From Streptomyces viridiviolaceus (GTDB taxonomy: Bacteria; Actinomycetota; Actinomycetes; Streptomycetales; Streptomycetaceae), in NCBI RefSeq assembly GCF_014650995.1, contig NZ_BMWA01000007.1:293734-357733 (forward strand): a stretch of 64,000 nt of DNA, in the 5' to 3' direction. Made by a program: the position numbers and the translations under genes. Shown here in pieces: positions 26,997 through 35,370 of this stretch; within the stretch, counting starts at the first letter, position 1; each line of letters begins with the position of its first letter. The notes under the pieces are model-generated. The model searched no databases and was not told where the DNA came from. It saw nothing but the letters and a program-made list of their open reading frames with translations.

Positions 26997-27017
26997 AAAC
27001 GGACCACGGTCCAGTTT
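26997..27017. promoter_or_regulatory. TetR operator candidate 2
   Basis: A 21-bp near-palindrome with outer AAAC and GTTT and core GGACC-AC-GGTCC, 27 bp before the TetR ATG. Same core as the site at 26964. Confidence 0.65.
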
Positions 27018-27043
27018 TCTTCCCCATGCTTTACGCTGGCTTC

Positions 27044-27712
27044 ATGTCCGCCGCCCTGCCGCCCCTTTCGCGACCCCAGGAGCCCGTCGATCCGCCCGAG
27101 TTGCTCCAGCTCGGCGCGGAACCCGACGTGGACGAGCCCTGTCTGCGCGCCGACGCCGCCCGCAACCGGGCCAGGCTGCTGGAGGCCGCCGCGCGGCTGG
27201 TGGCCGAGCACGGCGCGGCCGGCCTCACGATGGAGGCGGTGGCCGCGGCCGCCTCGGTCGGCAAGGGCACGGTCTTCCGCCGCTTCGGCGACCGCACCGG
27301 CCTGCTCACGGCGCTGCTGGACCACTCCGAGAGGAAGTTCCAGGCCGCGCTGCTCGCCGGTCCGGCACCGCTGGGACCCGGAGCGCCGCCCGTGGAGCGG
27401 CTGAGGGCCTTCGGCTGCGCGATGCTGCGGCGCTGCGTCGAGGAGATGGAACTCCAGCTGGCGGCCGAACCGAGCCCGGACCGCCGCTACACCATCCCGC
27501 CGCGCCGGTTCCTGCGCGGCCACGTCGCCCTGCTGCTGCGGCAGGCGCTCCCGGACGCCGACGGCGAACTCCTCGCCCACACGCTCATGGCGTACCTCGA
27601 CCCCGCCCTGATCCACCACCTGACCGCACAGTGCGGGATGCCCCTGGAGCGGCTGGAGGCGGGCTGGCAGGACCTCGTCTCGCGTGTCACCCGTACCGAT
27701 CCGCCCGGGTGA
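27044..27712 (+). CDS. TetR-family repressor of the FMN reductase-like gene
   Basis: 222 residues. The helix-turn-helix (LTMEAVAAAASVGKGTVFRR, ~residues 60-80) sits unusually late because of a ~40-residue polar leader; the ATG at 27044 includes that leader. The effector domain has the short form with HHLTAQCGMPLERL near the end. Likely autoregulated and controlling the divergent reductase through the two shared palindromes. Confidence 0.88.
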   Translation: MSAALPPLSRPQEPVDPPELLQLGAEPDVDEPCLRADAARNRARLLEAAARLVAEHGAAGLTMEAVAAAASVGKGTVFRRFGDRTGLLTALLDHSERKFQAALLAGPAPLGPGAPPVERLRAFGCAMLRRCVEEMELQLAAEPSPDRRYTIPPRRFLRGHVALLLRQALPDADGELLAHTLMAYLDPALIHHLTAQCGMPLERLEAGWQDLVSRVTRTDPPG

Positions 27713-27786
27713 GTCTTTCGTCCGTTCCGGACGACGTTCCCCCGCCCGGTGCCCGGCCGCGGGCTTCTGCCAAGATGCCGTACGTC

Positions 27787-28815
27787 ATGGTGCAGATACC
27801 GAAAACGCCCGCGTCCTCCGCACCGCGCTCCGTTCCCACGAGCGCCGATGTGGCCCGACTGGCCGGCGTCTCGCGCGCGACCGTCTCCTACGTCCTGAAC
27901 AACTCCAGTGCCGTCCGGATCAGCGAACCCACCCGCCGCCGTGTCCACGAGGCCGCCAGGGAACTCGGGTACGTCCCGCACGCCGCGGCCCGCAGCCTGC
28001 GGGCCGGACACAGCCGTACGGTGCTGATGCCCGCGCCCGGCTTCCCGGTCGGCCCGCTCTACAGCCGCTTCATCGGCGAACTCCAGTGGGCGCTCGGCCG
28101 TCTGGACTACACCGTCGTGCAGTACGGCACCGCCGGGCCGCAGGGCGACGACGCCGCCCGCGCCTGGGCCGAACTGCGGCCCGTCGCCGTCCTGGTGCCC
28201 GGCTCCGGCCTCGGACCACAGGGAGTGGAGATACTCAAACGCTCCGGCGCCCGGGCGGTCGTCACCCTCGGCCCGGAACCCGTCGACGGCGCGCACGCCC
28301 TGCTCATGGACCACGAGGCCGTCGGCCACCGCGCGGGCCGCCACCTGTACGACCGCGGGCGCCGTCGCATCGGCGTGGTCCTGCCCGCCGAACCCGGGCT
28401 GGAGGTCTTCTCCGCGCCCCGCCTCGAAGGGGTCCGCCGCGCCGTGCGGGGCACCGACGCCACCGTCACCGAACTCCACCTCGCCTACGAAGAGCACTCC
28501 GCCGCGCGGCTCGCCGCCCGCTGGCGCTCACTCGGCCTGGACGCGGTCTTCGCCTACAACGACGAGTACGCCATGCTGCTGATGCGGGCCCTGCAGGACG
28601 AGGGCGTGGCCGTCCCCGCGGAGACGGCCGTGATCGGTGCCGACGACCTCATGCTGGGCCGGCTGCTGCGTCCGCGGCTGAGCACCGTCCACCTGGAGCT
28701 GCCGTCCGGCCGCGAGCTGGCCGCCCTCGTCGACCGCGCCGTCCACGACCCCGGTGCCAGGCCCGAACGGCACGAGGTGCTGGGCGCGACGGTGGTCCAC
28801 CGCGAATCGAGCTGA
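27787..28815 (+). CDS. LacI-family transcriptional regulator
   Basis: 342 residues. SADVARLAGVSRATVSYVLN (residues ~18-37) is the helix-turn-helix, then SLRAGHSRTVLMPAP hinge-to-core and a periplasmic-binding-protein-like core ending in VIGADDLMLGRLLRPRLSTV. No sugar-uptake or hydrolase genes lie next to it, so its target is unknown. ATG 27787 chosen; an in-frame ATG at 27775 adds four residues. Confidence 0.9.
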   Translation: MVQIPKTPASSAPRSVPTSADVARLAGVSRATVSYVLNNSSAVRISEPTRRRVHEAARELGYVPHAAARSLRAGHSRTVLMPAPGFPVGPLYSRFIGELQWALGRLDYTVVQYGTAGPQGDDAARAWAELRPVAVLVPGSGLGPQGVEILKRSGARAVVTLGPEPVDGAHALLMDHEAVGHRAGRHLYDRGRRRIGVVLPAEPGLEVFSAPRLEGVRRAVRGTDATVTELHLAYEEHSAARLAARWRSLGLDAVFAYNDEYAMLLMRALQDEGVAVPAETAVIGADDLMLGRLLRPRLSTVHLELPSGRELAALVDRAVHDPGARPERHEVLGATVVHRESS

Positions 28816-28844
28816 CCCGCGGCGACCCCCGTCCGCCCCTTCGC

Positions 28845-29231
<387 letters not shown>

Positions 29232-29352
29232 GGCGTGATCCCTCTTCCTGGGTGTCGGCGTCAAGCCGTCGGCCACAACACGGCCGACCGGGCAGGTATT
29301 CCGCGCACGTACCCATGTGGCCACGCCGCACACCACCCACCAGACTGGCCCC

Positions 29353-30786
29353 ATGACGGAAACGGAAACCAACGCGTACGACGTCGTGGTGATCGGCGCG
29401 GGCCCCGTGGGGGAGAACGTCGCCGACCGCACCCGCGCGGCCGGCCTGTCCACCGCGATCGTGGAGAGCGAGCTGGTCGGCGGCGAATGCTCCTACTGGG
29501 CGTGCATGCCCAGCAAGGCCCTGCTGCGCCCGGTCATCGCCCGTGCGGACGCGCTCCGCCTGCCCGGCGTGCGCGAGGCGGTACAGACACCCCTCGACGC
29601 ACCGGCGGTCCTCGGCCGCCGGGACGAGTTCACCTCCCACTGGAAGGACGACGGCCAGGTCGGGTGGGTCGAGGGCATCGGGGCCGACCTGTACCGCGGC
29701 AAAGGACGGCTGGCCGGCCCGCGGACCGTGGAGGTGACCGGGCCGGACGGTGGCCGGCGCCTGCTGACCGCCCGGCACGCCGTCGCCGTCGCCACCGGCT
29801 CCCGCGCCGCCCTGCCCGACCTGCCCGGGCTCGCCGACGTGAACCCCTGGACCAGCCGCGAGGCCACCAGCGCCAAGGACGTGCCCGGCCGGCTGATCGT
29901 GGTCGGCGGCGGCGTGGTCGCCGTCGAGATGGCCACGGCCTGGCAGGCCTTCGGCGCGAGGGTCACGATGCTGGTCCGCGGCAAGGGACTGCTCGCCCGC
30001 ATGGAGCCGTTCGCCGGTGAACTGGTCGCCGAGGCCCTCACCGAGGCCGGCGCCGACATCCGCACCGGCACCTCCGTCGAGTCCGTCACCCGGGAGAACG
30101 GCACCGTCGTCGCCGTCACCGACGCCGGCGACCGCATCGAGGCCGACGAGATCCTCTTCGCCACCGGCCGCGCACCGCGCACCGACGACATCGGCCTGGA
30201 GACCGTCGGCCTGGAGCCGGGCTCCTGGCTGCCGGTCGACGACAGCCTGCGCGTCACCGGCCACGACTGGCTGTACGCCGTCGGCGACGTCAACCATCGG
30301 GCCCTGCTCACCCACCAGGGCAAGTACCAGGCGCGGATCGCGGGCGCCGCCATCGCCGCCCGGGCCTCCGGCGTACCGATCCTGGAGTCCGACCCGTGGG
30401 GCGCGCACGCCGCGACCGCCGACCACGCCGCCGTCCCCCAAGTCGTGTTCGCCGACCCGGAGGCGGCGTCCGTGGGCCTGTCCCTGGCCGAGGCGGAACA
30501 GGCCGGCCACCGCGTCCGCGCCGTCGACGTCGACCTGTCGACGGTCGCCGGCGCGAGCCTGTACGGCGACGGGTACAAGGGCCGCGCCCGCATGGTCGTC
30601 GACCTGGAGGACGAGATCGTCCGCGGCGTGACGTTCGTCGGTCCCGGCGTCGGCGAGCTGATCCACTCCGCGACGATCGCCGTCGCCGGGCAGGTCCCGC
30701 TCAGCCGCCTGTGGCACGCGGTGCCGTCCTACCCGACGATCAGTGAGGCGTGGCTGCGGCTGCTGGAGGCGTACCGGGACAGCTGA
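29353..30786 (+). CDS. Class I pyridine-nucleotide-disulfide oxidoreductase (MerA/Lpd-like)
   Basis: 477-residue flavoprotein. FAD motif VVIGAGPVGENVADR, the redox-active disulfide Cys46/Cys51 in GGECSYWACMPSKALL, a central NAD(P) motif VVGGGVVAVEMATAWQ, and a C-terminal dimerisation domain. The usual His-x-His-Pro-Thr is replaced by HAVPSYPTISE, a known variant. No N-terminal metal-binding domain and no mer genes, so mercuric reduction is unlikely. Physiological disulfide unknown. Confidence 0.87.
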   Translation: MTETETNAYDVVVIGAGPVGENVADRTRAAGLSTAIVESELVGGECSYWACMPSKALLRPVIARADALRLPGVREAVQTPLDAPAVLGRRDEFTSHWKDDGQVGWVEGIGADLYRGKGRLAGPRTVEVTGPDGGRRLLTARHAVAVATGSRAALPDLPGLADVNPWTSREATSAKDVPGRLIVVGGGVVAVEMATAWQAFGARVTMLVRGKGLLARMEPFAGELVAEALTEAGADIRTGTSVESVTRENGTVVAVTDAGDRIEADEILFATGRAPRTDDIGLETVGLEPGSWLPVDDSLRVTGHDWLYAVGDVNHRALLTHQGKYQARIAGAAIAARASGVPILESDPWGAHAATADHAAVPQVVFADPEAASVGLSLAEAEQAGHRVRAVDVDLSTVAGASLYGDGYKGRARMVVDLEDEIVRGVTFVGPGVGELIHSATIAVAGQVPLSRLWHAVPSYPTISEAWLRLLEAYRDS

Positions 30787-30807
30787 CCGGCCCGCCGCCC
30801 GGCCTGG

Positions 30808-32394
30808 TCACGCGGGGGACACCAGCTCCAGGTACTCCTCGCTCCACAGGTCCTCGTCCGCCTCCGGCAGCAGCAGCACCCGGTCCGGGCGCAGGGCCTC
30901 GACGGCGCCGGCGTCGTGGGTGACCATGACGATCGCGCCGGGGTAGGTGCCCACCGCGGCCAGCACCTCGGCGCGGGACGCGGGGTCCAGGTTGTTGGTG
31001 GGCTCGTCCAGCAGCAGGACGTTGGCGCCGCAGTGGACGAGCCCCGCCAGTGCCAGGCGGGTCTTCTCACCGCCGGACAGCACACCGACCCGTTTGCCGG
31101 CGTCGTCCCCGGTGAACAGGAACGAGCCCAGCACGTGCCGCACCTCACCGTCGGTCAGGTGCGGGGCGACCGACGCCAGGTGCTGACGTACCGTCAGATC
31201 GGTGTCCAGCGTGTCGTGTTCCTGCGCGAAGTAGCCGAGCCGCAGGCCGTGTCCGTGGACCACCCGGCCCCCGTCGGGCGTGTCGTGTCCGGCGAGGAGG
31301 CGCAGCAGGGTCGTCTTGCCGGCGCCGTTGGGTCCGAGCACCACCAGTCTGCTGCCCCGGTCGACGGCCAGGTCGATCCCGTGCAGCACGCGGTGACCGC
31401 CGTAGGACCGGCTCAGGGCGACCGCGCCCAGCGGGACCCGTCCGCAGGGCGCGGGCTCCGGCAGCCGGATCCGGGCGGCACGTTCGGCGCGCCGTGCCGG
31501 TTCCAGCCCCGCCAGCAGACGGTCGGCCCGGCGGGCCATGTTCCGTGCCGCGACCGCCGTCGACACCCGCGCCCGCATCCTGTCGGCCTGGGCGCGCAGC
31601 GTCGCCGCCTTGCGCTCGGCGTTCGCGCGTTCGCGTGCCCGGCGCCGGTCGTCGGCCTCCCGCCGGGCGAGAAAGGCGTCCCAGCCGGTGTTGTGGACGT
31701 CCAGCGCGGCCCGCCGGGGATCCAGGTGGAAGACCCGGTTCACGGTCTGCGCGACCAGTGAGACGTCGTGGCTGATCAGCACCAGTCCGCCCTGATGGCC
31801 CGTCAGGAAGGTGCGCAGCCAGGCGATCGAGTCCGCGTCCAGGTGGTTCGTCGGCTCGTCCAGCAGCAGGGTGTCATGGCCCGCGAACAGGATGCGGGCC
31901 AGCTCCACCCGCCTGCGCTGACCGCCCGACAGGGCGCCGAGCGGACGGTCCATGAGCCGGGCCGGCACGCCCAGGCCCGCGGCGACCCGGGCGGCCTCCG
32001 CCTCGGCGGCGTATCCGCCGCGTGCCTGGAACTCGGCCTCGGCGCGCACATAGGCGTTCATCGCCCGCTCCGACCCGTCGGCCATCGCCGCCTCGGCCCG
32101 GCGCAGAGCCCGTACGGCCCGGTCCAGGCCCCGGGCGGACAGGACGCGGTCGGCGACGGTCGCCGACTGGTCGGCGGCGCGCGAGTCCTGCGGGAGATGG
32201 CCGACGTCGCCGGTGCGGGTGACGGTGCCGGCGGCGGGTCGCAGCGTGCCCGCCAGGGTGTTGAGCAGGGTCGTCTTGCCGGCGCCGTTGCGGCCCACCA
32301 GGCCGATGCGGTCGCCGGGGGAGACGTGGAAGGAGATGCCGGACAGCAGCAGACGGGCGCCGGCACGCACGTCGACGTCACGCACGGTGATCAT
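30808..32394 (-). CDS. ABC-F family ATPase (ribosome-acting, possible antibiotic resistance)
   Basis: 528 residues, two ABC domains and no membrane segments. First: GRNGAGKTTLLN, LSGGQRRRVELARIL, LLLDEPTNHLD. Second: GPNGAGKTTLLR, LSGGEKTRLALAG, LLLDEPTNNLD. The ~80-residue charged interdomain linker (RREADDRRRARERANAERKA..) would reach the ribosomal exit-site/peptidyl-transferase area. ABC-F proteins displace ribosome-bound antibiotics or act as translation factors. The 5' leader encodes a short peptide and paired stems that fit drug-induced attenuation, favouring a resistance role. ATG at 32394 has GGAG 9 nt upstream. Confidence 0.88.
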   Translation of the reverse strand: MITVRDVDVRAGARLLLSGISFHVSPGDRIGLVGRNGAGKTTLLNTLAGTLRPAAGTVTRTGDVGHLPQDSRAADQSATVADRVLSARGLDRAVRALRRAEAAMADGSERAMNAYVRAEAEFQARGGYAAEAEAARVAAGLGVPARLMDRPLGALSGGQRRRVELARILFAGHDTLLLDEPTNHLDADSIAWLRTFLTGHQGGLVLISHDVSLVAQTVNRVFHLDPRRAALDVHNTGWDAFLARREADDRRRARERANAERKAATLRAQADRMRARVSTAVAARNMARRADRLLAGLEPARRAERAARIRLPEPAPCGRVPLGAVALSRSYGGHRVLHGIDLAVDRGSRLVVLGPNGAGKTTLLRLLAGHDTPDGGRVVHGHGLRLGYFAQEHDTLDTDLTVRQHLASVAPHLTDGEVRHVLGSFLFTGDDAGKRVGVLSGGEKTRLALAGLVHCGANVLLLDEPTNNLDPASRAEVLAAVGTYPGAIVMVTHDAGAVEALRPDRVLLLPEADEDLWSEEYLELVSPA

Positions 32395-32399
32395 GAGAA

Positions 32400-32477
32400 A
32401 ACGCTCCGAACAAGCAGAAGGACACACGGGTGGCGTGGAAGCGGGTCCTTCGGCTAAGAGATTCGGGGCGTAGACAT
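32400..32477 (-). promoter_or_regulatory. Candidate ribosome-mediated attenuator for the ABC-F gene
   Basis: Read on the minus strand. Leader codons ACGCCCCGAA (32462-32471) can pair 9 of 10 with TTCGGAGCGT (32401-32410), which contains the ABC-F ribosome site GGAG and is followed by T's. After the leader stop, GAAGGAC (32445-32451) pairs perfectly with GTCCTTC (32417-32423), and a CCGAA just after the stop offers a competing partner for the ribosome site. A ribosome stalled on the leader would free the ABC-F start. Structure is deduced by eye, without energy calculation. Confidence 0.6.
32454..32477 (-). CDS. Seven-residue leader peptide MSTPRIS upstream of ABC-F
   Basis: ATG TCT ACG CCC CGA ATC TCT TAG, 59 nt before the ABC-F start. 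There is no ribosome site before the ATG. A TAGCCT hexamer ends 6 nt upstream (plus-strand 32484-32489) and could be a -10 element giving a leaderless transcript, as known for some Streptomyces resistance leaders. No matching -35 is clear. Confidence 0.5.
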   Translation of the reverse strand: MSTPRIS

Positions 32478-32492
32478 GCGGTCAGGCTAGAC

Positions 32493-32514
32493 GAGGCGGC
32501 GCGCCGGCCGCCTC
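32493..32514. terminator. Hairpin between def and ABC-F leader
   Basis: Perfect 8-bp arms GAGGCGGC and GCCGCCTC with a 6-nt loop, 90 bp after the def stop on the minus strand. It probably ends the def transcript before the ABC-F promoter. Confidence 0.5.
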
Positions 32515-32554
32515 CCGTTTTCCGTCAGAGGGAGCCCGGGAAGGGGCTGAGGGC

Positions 32555-32600
32555 GGGTCTCGAGACGGATCTCGGGACGGGTTTCGAGACGGATCTCAGG
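32555..32600. repeat. 24-bp direct repeat downstream of def
   Basis: CGAGACGGATCTC occurs twice 24 bp apart (about 32561 and 32585) within G(G/T)TCTCGAGAC-type sequence immediately 3' of the def stop. No function evident. Confidence 0.5.
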
Positions 32601-32603
32601 GTC

Positions 32604-33248
32604 TCAGGGCAGGTCGAAGCCCAGCTCCGCCGCGGCCTCGGCGGGGGTCGGCTGCGTCCAGCGCTCCGCCATCGCCCGGTTGGACGCCAGTGACCGCGGC
32701 TCGGCCCGGTCCACATACAGGGTGCCGTTCAGGTGATCCGTCTCGTGCTGAACGATCCGTGCGGGCCAGCCGGTGAACACCTCGTCCAGCGGGCCGCCGT
32801 GCTCGTCCCGGCCCGTCAGGCGTACCGTCGCGTGCCGCGCCACCACGGCCTGCCAGCCCGGCACGCTCAGGCACCCCTCGAAGAAGGCGGCCCGAACGGT
32901 GCCGACGGGCTCGTACGCCGGATTCACCAGCACCCGGAACGGCTGCGGCACCCGTCCGCGCGCCACCCGCACCTCCTCCGGCACCGGCGCCGGGTCCTCG
33001 ATCACCGCGATCCTGAGTCCCACACCGACCTGCGGCGCGGCCAGGCCGACACCCGGCGCCGCGTGCATGGTGAGGCGCAGTGCCTCGACGAACCGCGCCA
33101 GCAGCGCGGGCTCCAGCTGACCGTCGAAGGGTTCCGCGGCGCGCCGCAGGACCGGATCGCCTGCCGCGACGATCGGCAGAGGCCCGCCGCCGGCGAGAAG
33201 TTCCTCGACCCGCTCGGCCAGCGGAGTGCGATCACTCGGAGTTCCCAT
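32604..33248 (-). CDS. def: Peptide deformylase
   Basis: Metalloenzyme removing the N-formyl group from nascent proteins. 214 residues. All three signature motifs are intact: GVGLAAPQ (66-73), EGCLSVPG with metal ligand Cys126, and QHETDHLNG with His168, catalytic Glu169 and His172. Streptomyces normally carry several def genes, so this may be a secondary copy. Its neighbour is a candidate ribosome-protection gene, but the hairpin between suggests separate transcripts. Confidence 0.93.
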   Translation of the reverse strand: MGTPSDRTPLAERVEELLAGGGPLPIVAAGDPVLRRAAEPFDGQLEPALLARFVEALRLTMHAAPGVGLAAPQVGVGLRIAVIEDPAPVPEEVRVARGRVPQPFRVLVNPAYEPVGTVRAAFFEGCLSVPGWQAVVARHATVRLTGRDEHGGPLDEVFTGWPARIVQHETDHLNGTLYVDRAEPRSLASNRAMAERWTQPTPAEAAAELGFDLP

Positions 33249-33289
33249 CGCGCCAGCATGTCACGCGCCCCCGCACCCACCGGCCCGTC

Positions 33290-33307
33290 ATGTGACGCAC
33301 GCCACAT
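33290..33307. promoter_or_regulatory. Palindrome upstream of the PepSY gene
   Basis: ATGTG-N8-CACAT (ATGTGACGCACGCCACAT) in the 136-bp gap between divergent def and the PepSY gene. Resembles a CRP/FNR-type half-site arrangement, but any dimeric regulator is possible. Confidence 0.35.
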
Positions 33308-33384
33308 GGATGCGGGGGAACTCCGCGCCCTCCGGCACCGACCACTGCACCGCCACACCCCACGACGCCCGGAGAAGCCCACCG

Positions 33385-34788
33385 ATGACCACGACCTCCC
33401 CGGCCACCACGGACGAGGCCCCGCAACCGGCAACCCCACCACCCCCGTCCCGAGGATGGGCAACACTGCGCCCCCTGATCCTGCGCCTGCACTTCTACGC
33501 GGGGTTGTTCGTCGCCCCCTTCCTGCTCGTCGCCGCGGTCACCGGTCTGCTGTACGCCGCCTCGTTCCAGGCCGAGAAGATCGTGTACGCCCACGAGCTG
33601 ACCGTCCCCGTCGGCGACCGCAAGCTGCCGGTCTCCGCGCAGGTGAGCGCCGCCCGGGAGGCCCACCCCGAGGGCACGGTGTCGGCCGTGCGTCCCTCGC
33701 CCGAGGCCGACGCCACCACCAGGGTGCTGCTGTCCGGCGTAGAGGGGGTCGACGCGGACCACACGCTGGCCGTGTTCGTCGACCCCTACACCGGCAAGGT
33801 GCGCGGCGCCCTCGAACAGTACGGCTCGACCGGTGCGCTGCCGCTGCGCACCTGGATCGACGAGTTCCACCGGGATCTGCACCTCGGTGAACCGGGCCGC
33901 CTCTACAGCGAGTTCGCCGCCAGCTGGCTGTGGGTCATCGCCGGCGGCGGCCTGGTGCTGTGGTTCTCCCGCCGCCGGGCCCGGCGGACGGTGCGGGGCA
34001 CCGCCGGCCGGCGCCGCACGCTCGGCCTGCACGGCACGGTCGGCGCCTGGGCCGCGGCCGGGTTCGTCTTCCTGTCGGCCACCGGACTGACCTGGTCGAC
34101 GTACGCCGGCGCGAACATCGACGAACTGCGGACCTCGCTCGGCCAGTCCACCCCGTCGGTGTCCGCCGACGCGGGCGGCGACCACGCGGGCCACGGCCCG
34201 GCCGCGTCCTCGGGCGGCGACGCCGGACACGGGGTCGGCCTCGACAAGGTCCTCGCCGCCGCGCGCGCCGAGGGGCTGGGCGACCCCGTCGAGATCGTGC
34301 CGCCCGCCGACGCGTCCTCCGCCTACGTCGTCAAGCAGGTGCAGCGCAGCTGGCCCGAGAAGCAGGACTCGGTCGCCGTCGACCCCGCCACGGGCGAGGT
34401 CACCGACGTGCTCCGGTTCGCCGACCACCCGTTGCTCGCCAAGCTCACCCGCTGGGGCATCGACCTGCACACCGGCACCCTGTTCGGCCTGGTCAACCAG
34501 ATCGCCCTGATGCTGCTCGCGCTCTGTCTGATCCTGCTCATCGTCTGGGGCTACCGCATGTGGTGGCAGCGCGGCCGAGGCAACGCCTTCGGACGACCGA
34601 TCCCACGCGGCGCCTGGCAGCAGGTGCCTCCCCAGATCCTTGTACCCCTGCTCGCCGCGATCGCCGTCCTCGGCTACTTCGTCCCGCTGCTCGGCATCCC
34701 GCTCGCCGCCTTCGTCGTGGTCGACGTCGTCCTCGGGGAGATCGCCCACCGACGGGGGCAGCGGACGTACGGAGCGGGGCGGACGTGA
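33385..34788 (+). CDS. PepSY-associated transmembrane protein
   Basis: 467-residue membrane protein of the PepSY_TM family (iron-uptake-associated flavoreductase relatives). A long Pro-rich leader is followed by transmembrane segment 1 (ILRLHFYAGLFVAPFLLVAA). Extracytoplasmic PepSY-like segments (VFVDPYTGKVRGAL; AVDPATGEVTDVL) alternate with three further segments, ending in VPLLGIPLAAFVVVDVVL. A His/Gly/Asp-rich loop (GGDHAGHGPAASSGG) may bind metal. GGAGAAG precedes the ATG. Role in metal or haem reduction is inferred from the family. Confidence 0.85.
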   Translation: MTTTSPATTDEAPQPATPPPPSRGWATLRPLILRLHFYAGLFVAPFLLVAAVTGLLYAASFQAEKIVYAHELTVPVGDRKLPVSAQVSAAREAHPEGTVSAVRPSPEADATTRVLLSGVEGVDADHTLAVFVDPYTGKVRGALEQYGSTGALPLRTWIDEFHRDLHLGEPGRLYSEFAASWLWVIAGGGLVLWFSRRRARRTVRGTAGRRRTLGLHGTVGAWAAAGFVFLSATGLTWSTYAGANIDELRTSLGQSTPSVSADAGGDHAGHGPAASSGGDAGHGVGLDKVLAAARAEGLGDPVEIVPPADASSAYVVKQVQRSWPEKQDSVAVDPATGEVTDVLRFADHPLLAKLTRWGIDLHTGTLFGLVNQIALMLLALCLILLIVWGYRMWWQRGRGNAFGRPIPRGAWQQVPPQILVPLLAAIAVLGYFVPLLGIPLAAFVVVDVVLGEIAHRRGQRTYGAGRT

Positions 34789-34831
34789 AACGGTGAGCGC
34801 GGCCGCGGCAGGACGGCGGGGCCGGGCAGCA

Positions 34832-34864
34832 CAGTGCCCGGCCCCCGTCGGGGACCGGGCACTG
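34832..34864. terminator. Bidirectional terminator hairpin
   Basis: Ten-bp perfect arms CAGTGCCCGG and CCGGGCACTG, extended inward by four pairs past one mismatch. Located between the convergent PepSY and TPR genes. Confidence 0.8.
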
Positions 34865-34876
34865 ACGGACGGCCGC

Positions 34877-35224
34877 TCAGACCTCCGCGAAGTCGCCGGC
34901 GAGCGCGGAGGCGATGCGCAGGTGCGACTCGGCCTCCTCGTTCCGCCCCTGCCGTTCCAGGGTGCGGCCCAGCATCAGCCGGGCGTAGTGCTCCACGGGG
35001 TCACGCTCCACGATGACGCGCAGTTCGGCCTCCGCGCGTTGCAGCTGGGCCGAGTGGTAGTAGGCGCGCGCCAGCAACAGCCGCGGCCCGGTCTGCTCGG
35101 GCACCTCCTCGACCAGGCCACCCAGGACGCGCGCCGCGGCGGCGTAGTCCTTGGCGTCGAAGAACATCCGGGCCCGCTCCCAGCGCTCCGCCGGACTTCC
35201 GTGGTCGTAGTACGTCGTCTCCAC
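34877..35224 (-). CDS. Small tetratricopeptide-repeat protein
   Basis: 115 residues, GTG start at 35224 with AAGGAGG 7 nt upstream. About two and a half TPR units are visible (RARMFFDAKDYAAAARVLGG; RAYYHSAQLQRAEAELRVIV; LGRTLERQGRNEEAESHLRI). Likely a protein-protein adaptor. Conserved short TPR proteins of this kind occur next to pirin genes in Streptomyces, as here, but no partner is proven. Confidence 0.83.
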   Translation of the reverse strand: METTYYDHGSPAERWERARMFFDAKDYAAAARVLGGLVEEVPEQTGPRLLLARAYYHSAQLQRAEAELRVIVERDPVEHYARLMLGRTLERQGRNEEAESHLRIASALAGDFAEV

Positions 35225-35370
35225 TTCCGACCTCCTTCGCCGCACTGCAACCAGCACACCTGGTTGAAAATTCCACGACCTGTGTCCCCGGGGGCTTGCC
35301 GTCCCCGGTCGGAGTGGACACCCGTCCGACGGACTGACGGAATGGTCCGTCCGGGTCTAGGTTGGGCGTC

